From positions 1,426,001-1,490,000 of the forward strand of contig JAGPYM010000002.1 of the NCBI GenBank assembly GCA_020736575.1: a stretch of 64,000 nucleotides of DNA, written 5' to 3'. Origin of the DNA: Thelonectria olida (lineage: Eukaryota; Ascomycota; Sordariomycetes; Hypocreales; Nectriaceae). Position 1 is the stretch's first letter; every line of letters begins with the position of its first letter. The notes beneath the pieces were generated by a model. The model saw only the letters and a program-made list of their open reading frames with translations. It was not told the origin of the DNA and made no database searches. Positions 42,961-53,324 of this stretch are shown in pieces. The translations under genes and the position numbers were made by a program.

Positions 42961-45900
42961 CTTGAGAGATTTTGTGGTTTTAGGAATTATAAAAAAACAA
43001 ACAAATGTTTGGTAAAGGCGAAAAGAAGGAATGTAGAGAGTGACTGAGGTTGGAAGCTTGAGTTGTTGGGAACGAAGGAATCCGGAGAGGATGTCCTAGG
43101 TATATTAAATAAAAGAGTGTAAAGGGCTGAAAGCCTTGTGGTGTTGTCTAAAGAGTGACTGTGTAGGTGGGTGAGGAAGAAAGAAGGAAGAGAAAGAGAA
43201 GAGGAAGAAGCCTGAGCTGAAGAGAATAAATGCCGGCGTGTGACGGGGTGAGGTGAGCGGCGAGCTAGACGGGGTGGGGCCCTGAATGGAGTCCTGGGAA
43301 GTTGGGAGGGGGCTACCCTTGTCGCTGGGCAAAGGGCACTTTCCCACTTGGGACCAGGTCTGCACGCTAAGGCAGGTACGACAAATAGTCGCCAGTACGT
43401 ACCTGCCATGCGCCATCTCGCCTGCTTCTCTCCTGCAGCAGCCGTGTCCACCAACTCGCTGCAAACCTGGGCCGCAGAGGCCACCCGAAAATTAGGGGGT
43501 ACGTACCGGTCGACGTTGGCGCCTGGCGGGTGTCTTAACGGGCGAATGGGCAGGGGTTCTAGGGGCAGAGCGTCCACGGCGCTATCGACAGAGACCGTAC
43601 CAGGCCTGAGCCAACGGGAGAAGGCAAGATGAGGGCGGCGAGAGGGGCTCTACTACGCCGTGCGAGTGGAAGAAGCGTGGGAGTGTGAATGGGAGCGCCT
43701 GCCGGGTTGACGAGGGTTTGTCCGGTTCTCTCGGGCTTGGGGCCACTGGGATTCTGGGAATGTGAATGTCTGCTGACTGGGAGTTGACTGGCTGCGCCTC
43801 AGAGCTGGATTAATTACCTCTCTGAGTGGGTGTCCAGCCGCGAAAAGCTACTAGAGCTTCCATTCACTGAAGGCTCCCGGTGAGTGGTGGCACCACCAGT
43901 CGTTGATGAGCTGCGAATAGCTCCAATCTCATCAGCCAGCACCCCAATTCCACCAATTCCAGCGCCGTCAGCCCCAAAGCGAACAGGTGGCCAAGCAAAG
44001 GCTATGACGCTAAAGAAGCTCTCCAAGGCTGGCCGGGTCTAACTTGGGAACAATCTAACTAGCCTTTTTCTCCTCGCCAGTCCATTGTCCACCAAAAGGG
44101 GAAGGCTAATGGAAAGTGAGGGCGTTGGTCGTCTGGGGGTGACATTTAGCCCAGCCCGATATTTCATGCTCCAAGGCGCAGCTCCAGGCAGTCGAAAGGG
44201 ATACAACGTTGTAAAGGGCGGGGGGTGTCATTCGGTTGGAAGACCCTTGAGGGCCAAGTGAGTGGTTATTCACAAATTCTACATGTACTATGTACCCTGG
44301 AGATGGATGAGATCGGGCCATGGAGACCGAGACCGACTACCTGCCTGCTGCTGTAACGGCGGGACTCTGTGAGAGGAAGTCTTCAAGGGGAACAAGGGGA
44401 AACGCAATTTAATCTGTATCTCAGGGACGCTCTCGATTGGCCGCGCTTGGCGGCTTGGGAGGGTCCAAAGCTTGGCGTGCCGTCGAAGGGGCCAGTTCAA
44501 GGATACCCGCGGTTTGCAAGCTTTCCAAGGATTCGACAAGATTTCCAGGGGCACGCACGGAAAAGCTCTCGTAGTGCGGTGCTCAGTGCTCATCGATCAA
44601 TTTCCCCCTGGAAGTGAAATCGGCGAGCAAGATTGAATCATCGAGAACCGGGCACTTACGAATCGAGCCTACGAAGTCAAGCGGTGAACCACCCCCTTCC
44701 ACTTTGACAGGACGGCGACCCCCATCGTCGTCCACATGTGAGCAGGGTCTGCAAGGAGCAGAGCGCGTGCTGGGAGTTTGCCCAGCGACTGGCACGATTT
44801 ACTAGCTGGCCTCCGAACAGCGCAGTCAGTTGTTACAGTGCTGACCATCTCCAGACTCGATGCGACTTTGGAACGAAGAACAGGAGCCAGCAAGCATGTT
44901 GCTAGTAAAAACCCATCCAAACCGGCCGCGGATGGCACACAACTGCAGGGCTGAGCCAACGAGCATGCAGCCCAGCGTCACATCGTCCAATGAGCGTCCC
45001 AAGCGACGCTCATCGTTTCCTTTGGGTAGTCGCCGACGCCGTAACTTGGCGAAAGGTGTGGGAGAGGGAGTCATCTCATGCCCTGATGCTGGGTTAGCTC
45101 GCCAGAGACGCCGAGAAACTCCCCCGGCACACCGCCCGACCAGTCCGTTGACAACGGTTGGAACATGGAAGCTGTTGAACCGCCCATGTGGGAAGAGGTC
45201 ATTTACGCATTGTGGTGAGAGATCTCTCCGGATCGAACGCCTAGGCTGAGAGTGCTGACAACTTGACAAAATGGAAAGGAGGCGCTTGCTTCTTTTGTGC
45301 TTAATTAATCGTCCACCAGTCTCTTCCAATGAGAGGTTCGTTCTGCTATTACTCTGTCCAGGTGACACACACACGTTCGTTACGCATAACTTACGTAGTA
45401 GCCACTGTGGCTCATAGGGCTGTCCTCGTCAGATTGGATCATTGCTCCCGTCTCGCATTGACACTGACTTGTCTCTCTTCCCCCATGACTGTCACATTGA
45501 TCCTCCTCAAGACCGGGCAGCATTCCCGAAATAGGCGAGACGAAGGCGGACGGCACCCCGTGATCCGAACAGGGGTCATTCTTCCAAGAGGAGGGGAAGT
45601 TTGAGAGGGGTGGTTAACGAAATTGACGCTGTCGGAGGTGAAGTGAGTCGAATTGGGGATGGCATCATAATTGACCAAGTCGAGGAAACTGCCAACACAG
45701 ATGACGGGTCCTTCAATGTTGGTTGATATATTGTTTTTGAGTGTTGGTTTAAACATCGCACATTCCTTGCTGCGTGCTCCAGCAACAGACTTCGGAGGGT
45801 GCGGGAGCCCTGAAGGAGCAGGCCGTTTCATGTTTCAAAAGGCTTCTAGGTTGAGGTTGTATGGAATGCATTTCTCTCCGAGGCGACAATTCCCTCACAT

Positions 45901-47852
45901 CCGTCATCCTTCACATGGAACAGGCCTTCTCTCATTTTTCATCCTCCGTCTCCGGTCGTCTCTACCTTTGTCTACCAACCTAGATAAGTTGGTTGTCGTC
46001 AGAGTTGGCCAATCGCACGCACAGCACAGCCACCCGCATCGCCGCCGACCTCGACACCCGGCCATCATTGGACCATCATTGGATGCCGGGCCGCATGGTG
46101 CATACCTCAACAAGCGCCGTGGTTGTTAATGTATTAGATGCGAAAATGCCTTGCGTGACAATTATGTATCTTCCCTCTTCTCCCCCCAGCTGTTCGCCGA
46201 TCAAGCGAAACGGGAATCGGCCATCCATCTCATCCAACACAGAGTCACAGCACTGGCCCACTCCAGCCCTGTCCGCAGCAGGCTTCCTTGAGAGCTTGAG
46301 GGCATATGCAGTCAGAATCCCAACGGCCTCTGCCTGGGTCGCCGAGTTTTCGGTAGATTAAGGAGCGCCAAATGAGCAGACGAACGTGAGCGTTACGCCA
46401 TCTGCCATCTCGGTAGAAGGAATTAATCAATTTTTTTCTACAAGATATCTCCGAGAGATGAGAAAAAAAAAATCTGTCAGCAATTTACATACATACATAG
46501 TCCAACGATTTCCAACTCCCAACAGCCGGAATGTGGTGGGTGTGACCCCATCTGCCGGACAACACCACCACACCCAGTTCAAGAGTCTCATGGGCCATCA
46601 ACACTAAGGGACGCCACAGCTGAAACCCACAAGGCGATGGCGTCGACCATGTGCCCTCCATGAGCGCTTGGGGCCTAAACAACGGCGTCCAATGTCTGAT
46701 AGAGAAGCCAGACGCTGGGGACTCTCAGCTCCATGCGCCACACTCCATGCTACTAGGTAGTCGATGCCACTACCGACGGCTTGCAGAGGTCTCGGCCCAT
46801 TGATGCGTCTCAGAGAAGCAAATGACTGGTCAATGGATGCCTCTTGGCTCTGCGAATGACTGCGAATTCTTCACAGGGCTGCAGGATCGCCCGACGCGAC
46901 CCTCCCGAGGGCCAAGTTTTTTGCTCAGCCCGTGTCTTGACGGAGGGAGTAATGAGCTGCAGCAAGCGCTGCAATTCGCAACCACAGCACCCTTTCTTGC
47001 CTTGGTTTCTTGATGTTTTGCCCCGTGTGTTTCTGAAATATTCCGTTTTCAAACCCTTTCAATGTCTTAGGACCTCCCTTGTGATGTACGCGTATGCTCT
47101 TCTTGGCAAGACATTCGGCCTGTGTCAAGTGAATCAATTCCAAGAACCACACGCGACACCTACCAGTCGTTGGTCTCACAATTGCATCATGAAGTCCAGA
47201 AGCACTGCGCCCACCGAGCTGACACTCTAGACAGTCCAGAGCCACCCATGATTTCCGACTGGCCGCCTCGTTACCACCTGGCTGGCCCCCAAGTTCGAGG
47301 CATTGGCCAGAAGCAGCATCCATTTCCGCATTCCTCATTCTACTGTCCTACACCGAGATGAGCAATGCGAAATTCCTCAGCGACGTGGCGGATGACGACT
47401 CAGATGCTTATTTCTGGCCCATCAAATAGCGGCAGATGGTTGCAACTAGCTCCGTGAAATGGCGGGGGGGACTGTAAATACTGCCCTGGGTTGAATAGCG
47501 TCGAATAGGACAGATCCAATCTGGAGTCCTTGAGAGGTCTAATGCCCTGGACGGGACCGTGGCTGAACCATTGTCGACTGAGTACATGGGTGATGGGTTA
47601 GGGAGGGTAGTTTTCGGAAACAAGCGTAACACGGACGCATAGGACTTTGTTCCTTTCTCTGGTCGTTGCTCTGAACGGGTCAGCGCTTGGTCCAAACCTG
47701 GACTGGAAGGGGGCTGAATCCAAGTGAAACTGTGACTGGTACCGAGTAAGCAGCTCCTTGGTTGCATGGCGGTCAAGATCAAGAACAGCTTCGCCCACTA
47801 AAGGGGGCGTTTCTTGATGGAAAGGTTAGAGGGCCTCACAACTCCACACACC

Positions 47853-47883
<31 letters not shown>

Positions 47884-48281
47884 AACGCCCCCTTTCGAGA
47901 ACCGAACGATTCTTTTGATTGGGGTTTTAAATTGTCGTCTATTTTTGCGAGAAGGTCATTTCGAAACAATACACTTATACGCGTCTAGAAGGTGCCAAGG
48001 CCAATAGCTTCGTCTCCCTTCCCCCAGTTCCCCAAGATCTGGTCACCTTCCGGATCTCCAGGAGTGGCTTCTCTCGGCCAATCATGATTAAATCCTAACC
48101 CCGCTTTTGAGCTTTCGAGCCAGCCTCGCCGTCAATTTTGCTTGTTTGCTCCTCAGCCTCGTCCCCGAACGGCAAACGACGAGTCAACTCGCGCTGGTGG
48201 ATTCTTCATCTTAGGACTCGTCCCCGACCGCGCCCGGAGACGACGAAATCAGTAAAGGAGAGTCCTCCCCCCTGAGTGAAC
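42961..48281. other. Longest gene-free region
   Basis: 5.3 kb without a gene I can support on either strand. The 43000-43300 part is the promoter and leader of the GPI protein. An inverted repeat around an A29 run is listed separately. The rest has only short open frames; a non-coding RNA or a small spliced gene could be missed. Confidence 0.4.
47800..47895. repeat. 12-bp inverted repeat around a poly(A) run
   Basis: AAAGGGGGCGTT (47800-47811) and AACGCCCCCTTT (47884-47895) are exact reverse complements. The 72-base loop includes 29 consecutive A residues (47853-47881). It lies about 390 bp upstream of the Swd3-like start codon. Confidence 0.8.
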
Positions 48282-49788
48282 ATGGCGTCCGAGGACGAAC
48301 GCTCTGGCGCAGACCCTCCGCAGAAGCGGCGGAAGACTGATGGCGATTCATCCCCGCCGTACACGTCCCGCGGTGACGACCGCGATGATGATGATGAGCA
48401 CCAGGTTTCGACGGCCGCGCGCCGATTGTCGATCCGCGAACGGCAGCGCGACAGTAGGACTGTGAGCCGCAGCCCAGTGGGCGACTACGACAGCCGCAGT
48501 CGGAGGACGTCGCGATCATCACGATCAAGATCCAGGTCAACCACACGATCAGACTCTCGCTCAGCTCTTCAATCACCCTCACGATCACGGTCACGATCCT
48601 CACGATCACGCTCTCGCTCTCAGAGCTCCTCCAACCGCACACGCACCGACTCCCTCTCACCCCGCCCTCCCCAACCGACCCCTCCCCGCGAGCTCCTCAA
48701 GCCCAACTACCGCGCGCGTCTCGTGCTTCACGGCCACACCCACCCCATCTCGCAAGTGCGCATCTCGCCCAACGGCCGCTTCATCGCCTCCGCCTCCGCC
48801 GATGCGACGGTCAAGATCTGGGATGCTGCTACTGGCGCGCACATGGACACGCTTGTCGGCCACATGGCTGGCGTGAGCTGTCTGGCCTGGACGCCCGATA
48901 GCAACACGCTCGCCAGTGGCTCTGACGACAAGACGATCCGGTTATGGGACCGAGTGACGGGCCGACCGCGTACGACGACGCGGAAATCGTCGACAGGCCA
49001 GGAAATGGCTCCGTTGAAAGGGCATCACAATTACATCCACTGCTTGGCATTTTCGCCCAAGGGCAATATTATGGCCAGTGGTTCCTACGACGAGGCCGTG
49101 TTCCTGTGGGATGTTCGAGCTGGCAGGCTCATGCGCAGTTTGCCTGCGCACAGTGATCCCGTGAGCGGCATCGATTTCTGCAGAGACGGTACGCTGGTCG
49201 TGAGTTGCTCGACAGATGGCTTGATGTGAGTTGTGTCCCACCCGTCAGTTATTTCACAACACTAATATTCTAAACAGCCGTGTATGGGACACGTCAACTG
49301 GACAGTGTCTTCGAACCCTCGTCCATGAAGACAACCCCGCAGTGGCCAACGTTTGCTTCTCGCCGAATGGACGATTCGTCTTGGCGTCCAATCTCGACAA
49401 CTGCATCCGACTCTGGGACTACGTCGCTGGCAGCGTCAAGAAGACGTATCAAGGCCATGTGAACGAGAAATTTGCCGTCGGCGGCTGTTTTGGCGTCCTC
49501 GACGGGGAGCCTTTTGTCGCCTCAGCCAGCGAGGACGGCGGCATCGTCCTGTGGGACGTCAAGAGCAAGGCGGTGATACAGCGCATCGAAGCACACAAGG
49601 GGGTATGTTTCTGGGTGGACGTCCACGGCGAGACCATGGTCAGCGCGGGACAGGATCACACTGTGAGGGTGTACCGACACACCCGAGACTCAGGAGCAAC
49701 GACGAATGGGGCCGTCGCCGAAGAGGATGAGGGAACGCTGACCGAGTTGCCGATTCGCTCGGAGGACGACAGGATGGAGGACGCATAG
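48282..49788 (+). CDS. Swd3/WDR5-like WD40 protein with RS-rich N terminus
   Basis: Exons 48282-49225 and 49278-49788 (52-bp intron) give 484 residues. Residues about 145-465 form a seven-bladed WD40 propeller of the Swd3/WDR5 type: LVLHGHTHPISQVRIS, ASASADATVKIWDAATG, ASGSDDKTIRLWD, GHHNYIHCLAFSP, VSCSTDGLIRVWDTSTGQCL, NCIRLWDYVAGSVKKTYQGH and SEDGGIVLWD. In yeast Swd3 is part of COMPASS, which methylates histone H3 lysine 4; the same role is inferred. The N-terminal 140 residues are disordered. They include a Lys/Arg cluster (QKRRK) and a dense run of RS dipeptides from about residue 57 to 130, as in splicing factors, which the yeast protein lacks. I start at ATG 48282. Confidence 0.9.
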
Positions 49789-50379
49789 TGGGATAAAAAA
49801 GAACTTGATTAGCGAAGGCGTTATAAGGAGGCCAGGACGGCCATGGGCGGTCGTATCATGGATAACGTTGGCATCAAAATTACATCAGGCAGGTGGATAT
49901 GCTCTTTGTATCAATAGAGGCCTGTTTGATCATCAATAGCCACGCTAGAGACCACATTCTCGAATTCTTCAACTTGGTAGGGCTATGTCAGTTGGAATGC
50001 ACATTTGGGTGCGCGGTCACAATGGCAATCCCCTTGTCGCCATTGTTTCCTGGTCACGAGCAACGAACAACCAGACAAATCCCCGAAGGTCAGACAAGGA
50101 CATCATCGACAAAGTTGCACCGATCTGCCGGGCCTGACGTCACAGTGTATCGAGAAAAGCCATGGGCCGAGTAATTATGCCCGAATTGTGTCACAGCTAC
50201 AGATCCAGTTCTACACCAAGCGGCAGGTTGAGATACATTGAGAGAGGTTGGTCGTTCTGCAGTAACCTGGAGTAATAGCTACTCCAAGTAAAATTCCGAG
50301 TATATCTCTCCTCTCGTTGGCCAAATCCTCAATGCAAGTCCAACTCAGTAATATCCTCATCCCAAATAAGACCAAGTAT
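49789..50379. other. Convergent intergenic region
   Basis: 591 bp between the Swd3-like and Hsp70-like genes; no gene seen. Confidence 0.5.
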
Positions 50380-52630
50380 TCAATCGCACTTGACCTCGAT
50401 ATTGTGTCCAGCAACTCGCTTTTCATCGTGGTAAACGGTGAAGTCGACAGTGCCGCCGTCACACGTCATTTCCACGTCGTGCTCGAGCTGGTGGTAGACC
50501 TTACCAATGGGATTGGTCCAGGTCTTGAGCGACTCCAGAGGAATGTGTTTGTTCCACTTCACCTTGCAAAGTGTTCGAACGCTGGCATCCTTTCTGACAG
50601 GCGGTGGCCAAGCAGAGGAGATGAGGATTTCTTCCTCGACAGCGCCAACAGGCCCGTTAAAGAGCCTGTAGTAGTTCTGGCGGATAGGTTCTGTAGAATC
50701 GATGCAGTCTCCCTGGAAGCGTTTCAACCTTTCTGACCCTCCCGTTCAACGTTCGTTGACATACCTGTTCCAGGAACCATTTCATTTGGTTTTCTGCCAT
50801 GAATTCGTGCTCCTGTTCGTCCCAGACTTTGTCGCGTGTCTGATGTTTCTTGGCTTTCCACTTTTGCTTGAACTCGACTCCGTAGCTCATTCTGGAGATC
50901 CTGGCACCGACTTTGACCTGTAGGCTTGGTGAAAGGTTTTTCTGAGTGAGGCCGTACACTACAGCACCTCGGCAAATTGCAGTCCATCTTGGAAGCAGGT
51001 TAGAGTCACGATTCTTGTCCGAGTTTTCTTGGACGTACGGCTTGTTTCCACGGCTCTGGAGAACAGTCGACGAGAATTTCTCCTGGAGTTGATTGAACAG
51101 GTAACGGCTACGCCCGAAGCCGCCAACTAAGATGATGTACTGCAAATGAGGTCAGTTAAGACATCTTCACTTGCGCAGTTATCTCTTGCCTTTGGCTTCT
51201 GGTAGTACTTGTCAAAGACTGCTTTGACCTGGCGGTCCACGAGTTCTAGGATCTGCTTGACGATGGGCGAGAAGACGGACAACATCTCATACCTACCATC
51301 CCTGTCAGCTTCCAACGTTGAGTCAAACCTCCAAATGACTTGCTTACGAGCTGACTTCTAGAGTTTTGCGTCGTTTGAGGCCCCCTGCTCTACTGTCACA
51401 GCTTTCGGGGAGGTCAACGAGCCATGTTCTTGGCTGGTTCTCGAATTGCGGTTTGATTCCGTGCTCCCAGCCGTCGTTCAGAAACTTCTTTTGCTCGCCA
51501 GCGTCCACCAGGTTCCAGGTGCTCGTTAGCAACTTTCCCTTGATCAGCTTAAGGAACTCTTCGTCCAGGAAGACGCCACCACACAAACCACCTGCGGTAG
51601 TTAGTAGTGTTCAAGCAAGGAAGGGTTTGTATTCTCACCGTCGCCCTTGACGCATTCTTTGACCACAAACGGCTCCATCGACTCAATGACGTAGCTAATA
51701 AGATCCTGCAATGAAGTGAGTGTGTGTGAGACAGGTAGTTACTATTAGTGAGGTGCTTACAACTGTCCCGCCACCCGCATCACACACAACGATGGTGTCG
51801 CCGGTCTGGCAAGGAGAGAATAGTCAGTACGCCAACAAGTACCACATAGGTGTCATATGCTTTCAAGAGAAATCACCAAGGTCAACTTACGTGGGTGGTA
51901 GATCGCTTGGATAGGTCCTTCATGGTAGCCAAAGCAGCAGCCTCGGGCTCGGAGATGAAGCGCAGGGTCGTCTCGCCACAGGAGCGTTTCTCTAGAATTC
52001 CAGAAATCTGAGCGGCCTTTTTCATTCTTTGCTGGGCATAGAAGGGCCAGATAGCCGGCATGGTGATTATGACATGGAAGCGACACTCTTGGAGAAGCTC
52101 GGCGCTGATGGAGCGCTTGATGGTGTCGATGGTGTGGTTCCAGAGGTTTCGCAGAAAACAGGCAATGACCTCGACGGGGTCTTTGTTTATCTTGGTTCTG
52201 AGCTCCCGGGCTTCTCGAAGCTGGGACGCTTCAGAAACATGAATTGGAATATCCTTATCATCAAGCAACAACAGCTTGAACCATCGGAGGGCTTGCTTGT
52301 CCGCGGGAATGGAGTAGCCCCATTTGGTAGACTCGCCCTGGTCTCCAAAGTAGAGCTGAGTAGGTGTCTTTTCAACGTCCGAACAGTGGTTCATCTCGGC
52401 ATCCCAGCTGGTGACGATTTCGATGTCGTCTGGCTCTCTTGAGTAGGCCCAAGCAACGCCGGAGAAGCTATTTTCAGGTGAGTAGGGTTACAGCTTATTC
52501 GTAGGTGTTCAAAGATATCTCACGTAGTACCAAAGTCAACACCGATGATTATGATATCGTCTGTTGGTTCTTTACGACTTGAGGTGCCCTGGTCCCTGGC
52601 CGATCGAGGGAGTGCGGCCTTGGAGGGCAT
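50380..52630 (-). CDS. Hsp70-like ATPase (HSPA12 type), eight exons
   Basis: Eight exons: 52630-52524, 52467-51891, 51805-51761, 51705-51639, 51591-51348, 51292-51190, 51139-50765 and 50712-50380. All phases agree and give 616 residues. The actin/Hsp70 ATP-binding fold is clear: IIIGVDFGTTFSGVAW (phosphate 1), RFISEPEAAAL, VVCDAGGGTVDL (phosphate 2) and ILVGGFGRSRYL (adenosine). The C terminus lacks a standard Hsp70 substrate-binding domain and EEVD tail, so it fits the HSPA12-like group that is expanded in moulds. Role unknown, probably an ATPase switch or atypical chaperone. The start is ATG 52630; upstream codons have no ATG. The sixth intron has a rare GC donor (gcaaga) at 51189. It diverges from the coiled-coil gene. 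Confidence 0.9.
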
Positions 52631-53324
52631 TCTGTCGTGAAGACTGTTGAGTCCGAATAGAGTAAGAACGAGAAGCAAAATAAAAGATGGAATGGCGATA
52701 ATATGATGGATCTGGGTACTCAAGGAGCAGAGATGTAATGCTGGGTGTTAAGCTGAGTGAGAGGCGAAGTGGGAAGTGAGAGATCAGAGCGAGTTAGATG
52801 CGGGAGGGGAACTTTTGGCGTGAATCACTCACGAGCACCAATTTCATAATAGACCATGAGTAAACACTGTAAGCAAACTGATTACCTACCTAGGTACTAG
52901 GTACTTTATTTCTTTCCCTTTTCTGTGGTTTGTAATTGGTACAAACGCACCTGCTAGCAACTGCCTAGGTACCCAACCTAAGGTAAGGAAGGTATCAAAC
53001 GCCCCGAAACTTGCTGCCTCCCTCAGGAATCTTCCTCTCCGCAACTTCTTCTCCCGCAAGTTCTCTTTTCACCTCGCACAAGAATCTCTCAGGTCAAGAT
53101 CAGGCTAGTAAGAGACTTGGGTTCTACCAGTTCAAACACATTCCTTCCCTCATCCATCATTATTTCTTCCTTCTCTTGCCACCCCTCGGTATGTCACGTT
53201 CAGTTTGCTTCTCTTCAAAAACTACCCTGCTCGACCAGCCTACCATGTGTGCACACTGACATTGTTTTAGCAAAGAACATCCGTCTTTTATCAAGACTAA
53301 GCACTTGAGCCCGCGGAGACAAGC
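52631..53324. other. Divergent promoter between the Hsp70-like and coiled-coil genes
   Basis: 694 bp shared upstream sequence. It contains repeated CCTAGGTA words near 52888-52905 and 52963, and T/C-rich leader sequence before 53325. Confidence 0.5.

Noticed and set aside
44826..45374. 182-codon open frame on the minus strand in the long gap
   Set aside because: It has no domain, an atypical composition and competing frames on the other strand.
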